Shown here: positions 33,101-64,000 of the stretch, piece by piece | Layout of the letters: every line of letters starts with the position of its first letter | Position numbering within the stretch: the stretch's first letter is position 1 | Assembly (NCBI GenBank): GCA_008828725.1 | Contig: MEHQ01000836.1 | Location: 39,128 to 103,127 of the forward strand | Origin: Saccharina japonica | Taxonomy: Eukaryota > Sar > Phaeophyceae > Laminariales > Laminariaceae | Reading direction: 5' to 3' | Length of the DNA stretch: 64,000 bases | Notes under the pieces: generated by a model | Databases searched by the model: none | What the model was told of the DNA's origin: nothing | The model's input: only the letters and a program-made list of their open reading frames with translations | Made by a program: the position numbers and the translations under genes

Positions 33101-36100
33101 TTGCATGCATGTCAATCAAGCCCGCCGTTTGTTCGCTGTGCCCCATGAACCTCTTGGCATTTTCAAGTCGGTACTATATCATGGGCCTTATATCGGGATA
33201 CCGCCTCACTCAGACCGCCTTCTATCGGGATATCGCCTCACTCAGACCGCCTTATATCGGGATACCGCCGCACTCAGACCGCCTTATATCGGGATGCCGC
33301 CTCACTCAGACCGCCTTATATCGGGATACCGCCTCACTCAGACCGCCGTATATCGGGATACCGCCGCACTCAGACCGCCTTATATCGGGATACCGCCTTA
33401 CTCAGACCGCCTTATATCGGGATACCGCCTCACTCAGACCGCCTTATATCGGGATACCGCCTCACTCAGACCGCCTTATATCGGGATACCGCCTTACTCA
33501 GACCGCCTTATATCGGGATACCGCCTCACTCAGACCGCCTTATATCGGGATACCGCCTCACTCAGACCGCCTTATATCGGGATACCGCCTTACTCAGACC
33601 GCCTTATATCGGGATACCGCCTCACTCAGACCGCCTTATATCGGGATACCGCCTCACTCAGACCGCCTTATTGGGGGATACCGCCGCACTCAGACCGCCT
33701 TATATCGGGATACCGCCTACTCTGTATACCCTTTTACTGCTGCACTGCAGATGAATATACACGGTATGTCTAACTCTAATCCCAAGTAGCGTGTCCCCAA
33801 AAATAGGGGAGTGGAGCCCTAAACGATTTACGTTTTTGTTGCTGATGTTGGTGCCTGATTTTGAGGTTGCTGCTTTTGTTGTCGATGATGATGCCGCTGC
33901 TGCTGTTGATGTTTTTGTTGTCGATGATGCTGCTGTTGTCTTTTTTCACATGGTGTTGATGTTACTACGATACGGAAAATTGAGGTCCTGTTGTTTTGTG
34001 TTGTTGATGATGCTGATTTAGGACAGCAGTGCTGACGGTGATGTTTTTGGTACTCTGATATGTTGGTGCTGAGGACGATTGGCGTTGATATATTTATGTT
34101 GCCGTTGTTTGTGTTGTTGATGCGAATCAGGACGATGCTTGATGCTGATATTTGACGCTGATCGTTGATGCTGATGTTGATTGATAGATGTTGACACATT
34201 TATGTTGCTGATGATTTTTTTTTTTTTGGTGGGTGTCCTCCGTCAAAAGAACGCATGAAGTCACCACATTTTTCATGAGAATGTTGTTTGGTGGTGTTCT
34301 TGATGTTGGTATTTGACGGTGAGACATGTTTTTTTTTTTGCCTTTCTTTCGAGCAGGAAACGGACATTGAGCTGGGTTTCCCAGCGGAAAATATCATCAA
34401 GTACTGGAAGGAGAAAGAAGAGAAGAAGTTTACGAGGAGGATGAACGACAGCCGGAAGCCGCCGCCCGACTACGTAACGGTGAGCGAGAGAGTGGAGAGC
34501 GAGCGAGCGAGAGCTACCACATATTAATCCTGTTGGCTACCTACTTCAGAGTTCAGAGGGAGTGAAACATTGACGATATTTATTACGGGGGATTATACGT
34601 ATATAGTAAATAGGACCTACGGTCGACACAAGAACCTATATATTTAGCTATTTTACCAACAAAATATGTTCCTATTTGTCATGGTCCTCCGTAAAATAGT
34701 GACGATCTCGTACAGCAACGGCCGGTCGCTGCGCGATTGGGGGGATGATATAAATATATACAGTGGTTGGTGTCGGAGTTACACCGCAAGGAGGCGTTTA
34801 TACGTACGGCATATCGGCGCAATATGATCCTATACATGATGCCCGTGCTGCTGGGAGCTCACGCTGCTCATGATGTAATATAGACGTGCGTTATGTGCAG
34901 GTTGGAACCTGCACATTTTTTGTGCAGGCTGTGTGTGGCCAATTTCATCCTTGCCCGTCGACCCAGACCAAGCCAACCCCAGACACACCCCTAACCCTAA
35001 CCCTAACCCCAACCCCTTGGGGAGTACGAGGTCGGCAGGGGCAGCCACGCGGCTCCGCCGCGTGTTTTGATGGCGTTTTTCCAAAAATAATATGCGGCCG
35101 AAAAGGCCAGCCTCACCCATAAAAACCAGCATCCTGCACAAAAACATTTGCAGGTGCAACCTGCGCATAGTACGCGTCTGTAATATACGGTTTTGACAAC
35201 ACCAAAGTTGTCTTCTTTTTTTTTTTGTCGCTTTCCTTTATTATATCCCCTCACGTCCCTTTAAGGGGGTCCTCCCAAAGGGGCTCGTAATTCCTATCGA
35301 GGAACAACCAGTAACAAAACAGTTTTTTTTCGTAGGGACTATATTCTAAGCTCTGTGGCGGAATTTAAGAAAACAAAACATTGTTCTCCATCTAGGAAAC
35401 CCGGGGATATACCCCGGGTCTCCCCTTACTACCGCAACGCCTCTCCAGACTACGAACCGACAACCGTTGCCGCCATATATATTGGCCATGCCCGGTGTAT
35501 AGGATGCTGATGCTGCTTGCTGTGTGTACCTGCCGCAAGATCCATATTCACGTAGGAAACCCGGGGATGTACCCCGGATGTCCCGTTACTACCACACATA
35601 TTGCATACGACTCGTAGTGACGTTTCGTTCACAGGCAGACTAGACTGACTCACTACGTAGGCTTTTTTTCCGCATTTCGTCTGCTAGTTTTTTTTCGTCT
35701 CCTGACCATACTAACCCCCCCCCCTATATTTGCCTCGTATTGTTTTCCCTTTTTCGCCTTTTTTTTCGCCGTCTTGTTCTTCTTTTTTTGTTTCGTCCAT
35801 CTTGTTTCTGTTTTTTGTTTGTTTTTTTATTGCAAACAGCATCGAAGGTTCATGGTGGACTGGCTCAGCGAGGTTGGCGAACAGCTGGACTTGCAGGTAT
35901 TGCAGGCAGGAAATGCAACTCCACACGTAGCCGTGCTACGGGAGGTAGCGAAGTGGGGGTTGCAATTAGCACTAGTGGGGTTGCAATTAGGGGCACTTGT
36001 GAGCCCAAACAACAGTTTTGATGGTGTTGATGTTTTTTTTATGTCTGATGCATGTTACCGGTAAACTCTGATGCATGTTACCGGTAACTCTGATGCATGT

Positions 36101-38234
36101 TACCGGCACTCTGATGCATGTTACCGGAACTCTGATGCATGTTACCGGAACTCTGATGCGTGTTACCGGTAATCTGATGCATGTTACCGGTACTCTCATA
36201 CATGTTACCGGCACTCTGATGCATGTTACCGGTACTCTCCTGCATGTTACCGGTACTCTGATACATGTTACTGGTACTTTTCAACCCCTTTGGGGAAAAT
36301 TGACGGTAAAAAGTGACGAATACAGCAGCAACCGCCACCGCGTCATTGGGGGGAGGATAGAAAATTGGTGTCCGATTTACAATACAAGGAGGCGTACATG
36401 GCACGGGTGCAAGAGATTATCCTACCCGCACTGCTGCTGGGCGGGGCGCTACATGCCTTCCACGTACGTTAGAGATTCAATCGCGCTCCACAAGCCGGAG
36501 ATTCTCCTACTGTATGTTCAATCTTTAACACGTTTAATCGATCGATTTCGATTTCGTTTTTTTTTTCCCGCGGTTGTTGTTGTTGTTTTTGTTGTTTTTG
36601 GTTTTTTTTTTTCATGCAGACGGTAACGATCCACTCCGCGGTGTCCTTCTTGGACGAGCTGATGATGCTCACCGACTACGTCACAAGAGATTGGCAGCTC
36701 TACGCGGTCTGCTGCCTCAGCGTCGCCGGTAAGAAGTCGTGTACGCGCCCGATTCGACGCGAGTCGACGAAGAAATAAAATGATTACCTCTTGTCGCGAT
36801 ATAAACGAAGGCCCGGACAGTAGTGGGGGGGGTTGACGGTTTACTCATGCCATGCATAGCCGTAGTCGTATGACTATAGACCCTCGCATCCCTACAATGC
36901 CGGGACGGAGCACGTTGGGCTTTCACCAACCAGGCATTGAGACGCTGATTAGCCGCATGTCATGCATGACCGTAGTCGTGTGACTTATAGACCCTCGCAT
37001 CCCTACAATGCCGGGACGGAGCACGTTGGGTTTTGATCAGCCATGCATTGAGACATTGCTTGCACCAAGCACGAAGCGCCGTGAGTTGTTGCGCGAGTCA
37101 CATGGAGGGTGAGTAGTGTAAGTAGGTATCATAGGAGCGGATAACGACAAAGCAAAAGAGAAAACGAACAAAACAAAAAGTAAAGATGAAAAAGTGTAAG
37201 CAAGAAACTGCACAGAGAGAAGGGGGGGGTGATGGTGGGGGTGACGGAGAGAGAGAGAGTCGCCTTTATTACTGCTGGTGGTGTTGCTACAGCTGATGCT
37301 ACTCTACTGCTGCTGCTGATACAACTACTGCAGTTGCTACTGCTACTGATATCACTAGTGCCGTGTACTCCTACGATTTTTGCTCCTTGATATTACTGCT
37401 ACGACGTCTGCTACTGATAACGCTACTGCTACTGCTGCTGCCACTACTACTGCATTCCTTTGGCTACTCCTATTTATACTTTCGTGTCATAACTACTCTT
37501 CTGCGTACTGTCACAACTACTGCAACGGCTTTTTCTATAACACGACCACTGTCCGCCACTGCTAACGCTACTTGTACCGCTATATATTGACGATGTTGCT
37601 GCTTGCTGAAATCGTCCAGCCAAGTACGAGGAGGCGGAGTGCAACATGCCCATGATCTCAGAGCTAGCCGACGCGGCGGAGATATCGCTCACGACGCCCA
37701 TCGTAACGAGGGGAGAGCTCGACCTCGTGCAAAAGTGAGTACTCGTACGTAGTAGTGACTACCGTACCGTGCTGTTGCTGAACATTCGTCGCTGTCGAAC
37801 ATGCCTGTATGACGCGTGCTACAATAGAGGTATTAATCGCACTTTTTCGCTGAAATTCCCTCCCTCCCTCCCTCCCTCCTCCATCGTCCCCGCTTGTCCC
37901 CTCGTGCGCCCTATTATTTTTTTTCCCGCGGAAAAAATATAAACGCGCGTCCACCAACAAACCCACCGCGATCGATCGCGTTTTGCTTTTGCTGTTGTCA
38001 TCAATTGTGACTGAAAAAAAACGGCATCAACACAACAATAACATGAACAACATCATCAACAACAACGACCAACACGAACATCAACAACGACCAACAACAA
38101 TGGCCAACATCAACAACGATCAATATCAACAACAACGACCAACATTATCAACAACGACCAACAACAACAGCCGACTGCAGTGGGACGTGTCGCGAGTGAC
38201 GGCCATGCACTTCCTCGGCTACTACACCTCACAG
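29061..38234 (+). CDS. Cyclin gene, left copy: exons 1-7 only (3'-truncated)
   Basis: Exons are 29061-29201, 30365-30406, 34357-34479, 35840-35896, 36620-36728, 37620-37734 and 38171-38234, all with GT-AG borders and matching phases. They encode residues 1-217, i.e. the N-terminal cyclin fold (FMVDWL, AAKYEE) and the start of the second fold (LQWDV...HFLGYY). The exons that would complete the second fold do not follow: the GCTT array begins at 40615 and a second copy of upstream sequence comes after it. I saw no coding difference from the right copy. If the duplication is real this copy is a broken gene; more likely it is a duplicated assembly of the same locus. Confidence 0.7.
29456..29503. 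repeat. CTG triplet run in intron 1
   Basis: About 13-14 uninterrupted CTG units followed by GTGCTGG. Also at 47747-47794. Confidence 0.85.
30050..30245. repeat. TGCC/TGTC tetranucleotide array in intron 1
   Basis: An array of TGCC with TGTC interruptions and CTTCTCTATC inserts. The copy at 48345-48532 is 4 bp shorter. Cys/Leu/Pro-rich open frames over it are artefacts of the repeat. Confidence 0.85.
31146..31844. mobile_element. Long member of the CAGCTG-ended TIR family
   Basis: Left arm CAGCTGTGAGATGGAGGATT with GGGATACTTCGATCGCA; right arm GCGATCGAAG (31719) through AATCGAAGTATCGC and CCTCGATCTATT to CAGCTG at 31844. The ~500 bp interior is AT-rich and unique, without a gene. It lies in intron 2. 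Copy at 49433-50131. Confidence 0.6.
32833..32946. mobile_element. TACGGAGG-ended short element in intron 2
   Basis: Arms TACGGAGGAGACCATAGTAA and TTACTTTGGTCCTCCGT. The interior matches 20280-20340 but has an extra GTTGTTATTAAT block before AGTAAAAATAG. Copy at 51120-51233. Confidence 0.7.
33187..33718. repeat. 32 bp minisatellite, ~16.6 units, in intron 2
   Basis: The unit reads CTTATATCGGGATACCGC then CTCACTCAGACCGC. Substitutions (TCAC/GCAC/TTAC) recur in a higher-order pattern. Because 3 x 32 is divisible by 3, all frames stay open and give false 238-293 codon proteins. The copy at 51474-51653 has 11 fewer units. Confidence 0.95.
33830..34215. repeat. GTTGATGCTGAT-type degenerate triplet tract in intron 2
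   Basis: Nearly 400 bp of GTT/GAT/GCT triplets. Minus-strand open frames are Gln/His/Ser/Asn-rich and have no independent support. Confidence 0.65.
34584..34693. mobile_element. TACGG-ended short element in intron 3
   Basis: Arms TACGGGGGATTATACG..AGTAAATAGGACC and TTCCTATTTGTCATGGTCCTCCGTA. The interior GGACCTACGGTCGACAC is the undisturbed version of the site broken at 19858. Copy at 52519-52628. Confidence 0.7.
34884..35172. mobile_element. TIR element with TTAGGG-type core in intron 3
   Basis: Left arm GCGTTATGTGCAGGTTGG, ACCTGCACA and TTTTTTGTGCAGGCTG; right arm CCTGCACAAAAACATTTG and GGTGCAACCTGCGCAT. The centre has GTCGAC, CCTAACCCTAACCCTAACCC (34989-35008), a CGCGGCTCCGCCGCG hairpin, and TTTGATGGCGTTTTTCCAAA. 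Copy at 52819-53107. Confidence 0.7.
35390..35600. repeat. Duplicated CCCGGGGAT hairpin unit in intron 3
   Basis: GGAAACCCGGGGATATACCC...TTACTACC at 35396 and GGAAACCCGGGGATGTACCC...TTACTACC at 35558 are direct repeats about 162 bp apart, each containing a GGGGTATA-type hairpin. Confidence 0.6.
36044..36277. repeat. 21 bp minisatellite, ~11 units, in intron 4
   Basis: The unit is TCTGATGCATGTTACCGGTAC with minor changes; it contains ATGCAT and ACCGGT palindromes. The period is divisible by 3, so both strands appear open. Copy at 53979-54212 with the same count. Confidence 0.95.
37250..37600. repeat. Degenerate TACTGC/GCTACT triplet tract in intron 5
   Basis: About 350 bp dominated by ACTGCT, GCTACT and TGCTGAT triplets between a GA run (37236-37258) and exon 6. 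No independent coding evidence. Confidence 0.6.
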
Positions 38235-39516
38235 GTGCGTTCCTCGCCCCTTCAACACTCCACCCGCGTTTTTTCGGGACGTGACAGTACTCGGGTTTAG
38301 TGCAGAATTATTTTTTGTCCAGTACTGGTATATAGTAACTAAAAAGGCATACTGGTATACGTATTATTACATTATCACGAATACGTCAGCTGTGAGTTCT
38401 TCGACCGATTGAGTAGGTAGTTGATACTCAACTTTTCCAAGCTGGGTGACACGATGTTGTATATATGGTGGTCACGCAGCTTGCAAAGATGAGCTTCGAC
38501 GAAATCCTCTCTCACAGCTGTCGTTTTCATGTTTTATATTAATATATACCGGTATACTTTTTATATGCTGGGTACGTAGGCCGTTCGCGGGTTTGAGGGG
38601 TGGCGACAAGGGGGCAACATGCGTTACATATCCCCGCGCAAGTTGAAAGCGTTCCAGCTTTTGGGAAAACCTTTTTTTTCTCGAGGAATGACGTCAAAAG
38701 GGGGGTGTTTGTCTATTATTAATAGTTCTAGGGGTGTTACACCATCTCGGGACGTCAGAGAGGGGGGAAAGTTGACTACAAAGAGCGGAGACTTTACAGC
38801 AGCGAACGGCCACTGCGTGATGAGGAGATGGTACAAATTGGTTTCTCGAGTTATAATCAATGCAAGGAAGGAGTCGTATGTACGGCACGGCGAAACACGA
38901 CCCTTCCTGCCCGTACTCCTGGTAGACGGTTTTGATATCGCCAAAAGTTGTCGATTGTTTTGGTCGCAATCGGGGGGGGGGGGGGGGGGGGGGGGTGTAC
39001 TTCATTTTCGTGCATGGCCGTAGTGTCGTATGACCATAGACCCTCGCATCCCTACAATGCCGGGACGGAGCATGTCGGGTTTTCACCAACCAGGCAGACA
39101 TTGATTGCTAGCACCAAGCGCGAAGCGAAACGTGAGGTGTTGGGCGAGTCGCATGAAGAGTGATGAGCTGCATCCTACTGAGACCGCTTGTGAGGCGGAC
39201 TTGCATATAGATGACAGCTTCAATGAGCTAATTTAGTTTCTGGTGTCGCCACTTCCTGAGACAGCAATGGGAGCACTATGTAGCTGCCTCGTGGGTGCCT
39301 TACCATATACACACTACTACGTGATACGATCATTCACCCTTGTGCGGAGCAAAGGTTCTCCACCCCGCACAAAAGATCTAACTAGACTGCCAGCTTTGGT
39401 GACCGTCAACACAAAAAAAAAAACGGTACCCTGGTTGTCTAGCTCACGCAGTGAAAGGCGTGTTTTACAGCGTCGTCACCAACCGACGCCAACCCAACCC
39501 AAAGATATTGCGAAGG

Positions 39517-39540
39517 CGGGGGGGGGGGGGGGGGGGGGCG
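39517..39540. repeat. Poly(G) runs in intron 7
   Basis: A ~22 base G run here and another at 38969-38994. Both are present in the right copy with the same length (56909-56934 approximately; 57452-57474). Confidence 0.8.
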
Positions 39541-39589
39541 GTTCCCCTGCAGGTCCTGGAGTATTCTCGACTTATTATCACACGTGGGA

Positions 39590-39960
39590 CAGATCCTCGA
39601 TTCCCTACTTGTGTGATCTAGCTCTTTCAGGGGACATAGGACTCCTGATTTGTATTTATCTGTATTATCTGTATGATATGTATTTTCTGTATGTTTTATA
39701 TGTATGATATTTTATGATCGGTATGATCGGTATGATCGGTTTGATCGGTATGATCTGTATGATCTGTACGATCTGTACGATCTGTATGACCTGTATGACC
39801 TTTAACGATCTAACTCGTGTTGCCGGGTGGGAGCCGTATAATCTGCATGGTGGTCTGTAGGACATGTTGCCATGAGTTGGATCTCACAACATTCGCATGA
39901 AGCAGGTTAGGATCTGTAGATGGTCTACAGCAGATAGATGTGTGAAACGTTTGTATGCTG
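39590..39960. repeat. GATCTGTATGATC-rich repeat, inverted copy
   Basis: GGTATGATC, TGTATGATC and TGTACGATC words, flanked by CACACGTGGGACAGATCCTC and AGGATCTGTAGATGGTCTAC. Same family as 3136-3760. Copy at 57525-57895. Confidence 0.6.
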
Positions 39961-40037
39961 TGCTATACAGTACACCTTTTGGGACCGAGATGTACTGGAA
40001 TAGCGACCAATAATGTGTCGGCTGTGCGTTCTTTAAC

Positions 40038-40250
40038 AATCTCTCTCTCTCCCTTTCTCTCTCCATCTCTCGCTCTCCATGTTTCTCTCCCTTTCTCTCT
40101 CGCTATCTCTGTCTCTCTCTCTGCCTCTCTCTCTGCCTCTCTGTCTCTTTTTCTTTCTGACTCTCTCTACCTCTCTCTCCCTATCTCTCTCCATCTCCCT
40201 CTCCCTATCTCTCCATCTCGCTCTCTCTTTCTCTCGCTCTCACTCTCTTG
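40038..40250. repeat. Polypyrimidine TC-rich tract
   Basis: About 210 bp of CTCTCT with CTCGCT, CTCCAT and CTGCCT variants. Copy at 57973-58185. Confidence 0.85.
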
Positions 40251-40614
40251 TTTTTCGCTTGCGTTTTTTTTTGTTGTCGCGCGTTCGCGACAACGGCAGG
40301 GTGTTACGATGCCAGATGACACGTGCCAGGGGAGACGGCTTGTCGAGAAGGTGTGCTGCGTACCAGTAGTAGTTTCGGATATCGGATATCGAACGAAAAA
40401 CTAAATTCGATTCGATACCGATATAAAAAACAAATATTTTCGATACGTACGGTTTCGATATTTGATATTTGATACATGAAAGGTTGCGTCCATTGTCTGC
40501 CTAAAAAACACGGGGATGCCGGGGGATGAAGGGGGATGAAGGGCAAAACACGTTCGGTGCGATACCCAACGCTACTGCGTATGATTGTGTCTGCCCGCTC
40601 GCCCACCAGTCGCT

Positions 40615-41681
<1,067 letters not shown>

Positions 41682-41687
41682 GTCTAC

Positions 41688-61545
<19,858 letters not shown>

Positions 61546-61551
61546 TCGATT

Positions 61552-61775
61552 TTGATTGGGTTGATTGATTGATTGATTGATTGATTTGAGGTTGGTTGAC
61601 TGATTGGCTGGCTGGTTGGTCGGTCGGTCGATTGGTCAGTCAATTGGTTGACGTTGACGTTGATTGGTTTGTCGGTTGGTCTGATTGATTGATTGATTGA
61701 TTGATGGATGGATCGATGGACCGGTGAGAATCGGCTGACTAGTGCTGATGGGGTCGGTTGACTGATTGATTTGAG
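61552..61775. repeat. TTGA/TTGG degenerate tetranucleotide repeat after the stop codon
   Basis: GATTGATTGATTGATT runs with GGTTGGTCGGTCGG variants, starting 7 bp after the TGA. Part is probably 3' untranslated sequence. No polyadenylation signal can be assigned with confidence. Confidence 0.7.
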
Positions 61776-61789
61776 CGGGTGTGTCAGCA

Positions 61790-62010
61790 CCTGTTCTCTC
61801 TCTTTCTCTCCCTCTCCATCTCTCACCCTCTCTCTCTTCCTCTCTCTCTCTCTCGGTCTTAAACCAAGTCTTTCTACATACATACATCTCTCTTTTTTTC
61901 TCCTTGTTTTGCGTGTGCGTGTCCCGTGTGCGTTTTTTTGCGTGTGCGTGCGTTTGCGTGTGCGTGTGCGTTTTTTTGCGTGTGCGTGTGTGTTTTTTGT
62001 GTGTTGTGTG
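61790..62010. repeat. CTCTCT and GTGCGT simple repeats
   Basis: A polypyrimidine run (61795-61858) and a GTGTGCGTGCGTTTGCGTGT run with GCGTTTTTTTGC punctuation (61910-62010). Confidence 0.75.
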
Positions 62011-62154
62011 TCTTGTGTTTTTTCTTGTCTTGCGTCCTCATTCGTCACTTCCGTCTCGGCCCCGATAAAATGGGGGGGGGGTACTACACAGCCGTGGCGA
62101 CGGCGGCGGTAGCGGTAGCCGTAGCGATAGCGGTAGCCGTAGCGATAGTGTCAC

Positions 62155-62490
62155 AGCAGTGGTGCACCCCTTTCAAGATCATCCGGTTTAAGACCAAAGT
62201 AGTGATTTAAGACCAGGTAAAAAATCGGCTTTTTTGTCACGAGAAAAGAAAAACTATCAAGACCAAAAGTAACAGAGATTTTTAAGACCAGGTAAAATCG
62301 GCTTATTTTTTTTTTTCGTCACGAGGAAAAAGAAGAAACGGAAAAAAACTACTTGGAATTATTAGATACGGGGATCATTTTTTTTTTTCGGTGGTAAAAA
62401 AAAAAAGATATAAGACCATATTAGAGATAAGACCACGTTTTTTGGGCTTCTCACGAGGCGGTCTTAGAAAAGGGGGGGTATACCACTTGT
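62155..62490. mobile_element. TIR element inserted in a GGTAGC repeat
   Basis: CAGTGGTGCACCCCTTTCAA on the left and, reversed, CAAGTGGTATACCCCCCC on the right are similar termini. TTTAAGACC and GGTCTTA lie inside them. The interior has a direct duplication of TAAGACCAGGTAAAA..TCGGCTT and GTCACGAG. GGTAGCGGTAGCCGTAGC hexamers occur on both sides (62107-62150 and 62483-62505). No target duplication could be fixed. Confidence 0.5.
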
Positions 62491-62889
62491 AACGGTAGCG
62501 GTAGCCGTGGTAGCGGCGGCGGCGGCGGCGGCAGCAGCGACATCCATTAGAGTCGCGTTTTGCGCCTCCGTAGAAAAAAAAGAAGCTGTCTGTTAGACCT
62601 CTTGATCGGATTTCCGTCGGGGTGGGCTTTAATGGTACGGAAGCGGTCGGGTGGAGGGCCCTGCGGTTTTCGTAGCTAGGTCGGGATGGCATTTTCGCGG
62701 GGGGGAGGGAGGGGGTAGGAAGGAGGAGTTGTTGTTGGTGGTGGGGTTTCGGCAGCAGCAGCACGGCTTTAGGCTTATGCTTAAGAGGGAGCAATAAAAA
62801 AAATACCTCCGGAGTTGAAATTAAGTTGTTTTTTATTTTTATTTTTTTTAGGCGGTAGGATTCTGGCGTTGGGTTCTCGCGTACAAACA

Positions 62890-63770
62890 GCGGTGCTTGG
62901 TGGATGGTTGGTTAGTTTGATTGGCCGATTTTGACCGATCGTTTGTTGGGTCGGTTGATTTTGGTTGGCCGGCTGACTGGTCGATTTGGTGCATGGGTTT
63001 TGATTGGTTGAAACGATTGACCAGTCCTACCCGATGGACCAATCGTTGGAAGGCTGATTGATTGGTCGGTTGGTTTTGGTTGACTGAATGGTCGCTGTGG
63101 ATGGGTTTGATTGGTTGAACGATTTACCAATCGTTTGATTGGTTGAACGATTTACCAATCGTTGTCGGTTGACCAGTCGTTACCGATTCGACCAGTCGTT
63201 ACCCGATGGACCAGTCGTTGGTTGGCTGGTTTCGGTTGGCTGACTGATCGATTGGTTGCCTGGGTTTTGATTGGTTGAAACGATTGACCAGTCGTTACCC
63301 GATGGACCAATCGTTGGTTGGTTGGTTTTGATTGACTGACTGATCGATTGGTTGCACGGGTTTTGGTTGGTTTGAAACGATTGACCAGGCGTTTTCCGAT
63401 GGATCCGTCGTTGGTTGGTTGGTTGGTTGATTAGTCGGTTGATTGTTTTTGGTTGGCCGAACGGTCGGTTTCGGATGGGTTGATTGGTTTACCGATTGAC
63501 CAATCTTTTTGATTGATTGATTGGTTGATTGATTGACCGATCGACTGGCCGATTGATCAAGCGTGACCGGTATAAATAGACCAATCGTTTGGTTGGTTTT
63601 AGTCTGGACCGATTGATCGATGCACTGGGTGGGGTTGATTGCTTGGGGTGGACGATGCCTTGGTCTGTCTGACCAATTTTGATCGCTTGACTGGGTTGAT
63701 TTGATCGGTCGGCAAGTCTCTTAGCTGGATTGATTTTGGTTGGTTGATTGACGAATCGGTCTGGCTGCCC
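62890..63770. repeat. ~107 bp degenerate tandem repeat built from TTGATTGG words
   Basis: Units contain GGGTTTTGATTGGTTGAAAC, GATTGACCAGTCGTTACCCG, ATGGACCAATCGTTGG and TGACTGACTGATCGATTGG. The best two units lie at about 63255-63470. The right part decays into plain GATTGATTGG. Open frames on the minus strand (Asn/Gln/Pro/Ser-rich) follow the repeat. Confidence 0.75.
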
Positions 63771-64000
63771 TGGCTGCCAGAAGCAAGGTTGACCCTGAGT
63801 GGCATGACAATGCCCGTCCTTTACTCGTGCGCCCGCCAGCTCGGACATTATTCCACCGCGGGTGGTGGTGGTCGCGCGTACCCATATAGCCTTTTTTTTC
63901 GTTTTTCGCGATCTTTTTTGGGTGATAAAAAACTGTTTTTGTGTTCATTTGTTTCACACGAAAAGAAGTACGAATAGGAAATCAGGGGGGGGGCGTGGGG
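63771..64000. other. No recognised feature
   Basis: Short unique sequence ending in a G-rich stretch. No gene is supported. Confidence 0.4.

Larger units (their letters stand above)
23401..40610. repeat. Segmental duplication B, left copy (~17.2 kb)
   Basis: Collinear with 41688-58545. Measured offsets are 18287/18286 in the first part, 18291 after a poly(C/G) tract (28790-28850), 18287 after the TGCC microsatellite, and 17935 after the 32 bp minisatellite, where it has 11 more units. Scattered single-base indels are concentrated at 25870-26060. It contains exons 1-7 of the cyclin gene and ends at the GCTT array. Confidence 0.9.

Noticed and set aside
32908-33789. 293- and 238-codon proteins with a 32-residue repeat
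   Set aside because: By-product of a 32 bp minisatellite in intron 2; the frames depend entirely on the array, and the right copy with fewer units gives a much shorter product.
36044-36277. Possible CRISPR array
   Set aside because: The 21 bp units are contiguous with no spacers, and the genome is eukaryotic with introns.
36075-36626. 183-codon frame with a HVTGTLM repeat
   Set aside because: Translation of the 21 bp minisatellite in intron 4; no splice or domain support.

Overview
This window is eukaryotic nuclear DNA. The only gene I can support has ten exons and long GT-AG introns, and everything else is repeats: tRNA-derived SINEs, many short inverted-repeat elements, minisatellites and long microsatellites. 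The intron sizes (0.4-4 kb), mixed base composition and scattered TTAGGG-type motifs would fit a brown alga or another stramenopile. That assignment is inference only, since no marker gene fixes the taxon.

Layout. 1-12,080 has no recognisable gene; it holds a full-length SINE (881-1219), TTAA-ended palindromic elements, GATC-rich repeats, and a 1,259 bp hAT-like element (9328-10586) with an 8 bp target duplication and two nested 171 bp elements. 12,080-19,793 is a ~3.9 kb block present twice in tandem, joined at a single N (15980). 19,800-21,010 is a stack of nested short elements, including a Tourist/Harbinger-like element with a TAA duplication. 22,600-23,300 is a degenerate ~90 bp tandem repeat.

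23,401-40,610 and 41,688-58,545 are two nearly identical ~17 kb copies separated by a perfect ~1,066 bp GCTT array. Each copy holds promoter-proximal sequence and exons 1-7 of a cyclin gene. Only the right copy continues into exons 8-10 (59,446-61,545). The complete model (47,352-61,545) is 1,113 nt and encodes 370 aa with both cyclin folds; it looks most like cyclin J or a divergent A-type cyclin. The left copy is 3'-truncated by the array. From 61,546 to the end are TTGA/TTGG-type degenerate repeats and one more inverted-repeat element.

Both large duplications look more like assembly artefacts (allelic copies or a repeat-induced loop) than settled biology. The most interesting material is the repeat ecology: a tRNA-headed SINE family with a 5'-truncated copy inside another element and a clean target duplication, several datable nested insertions, TTAGGG-bearing foldback elements, and a TATTAATA palindrome that marks insertion differences between otherwise matching repeat copies.
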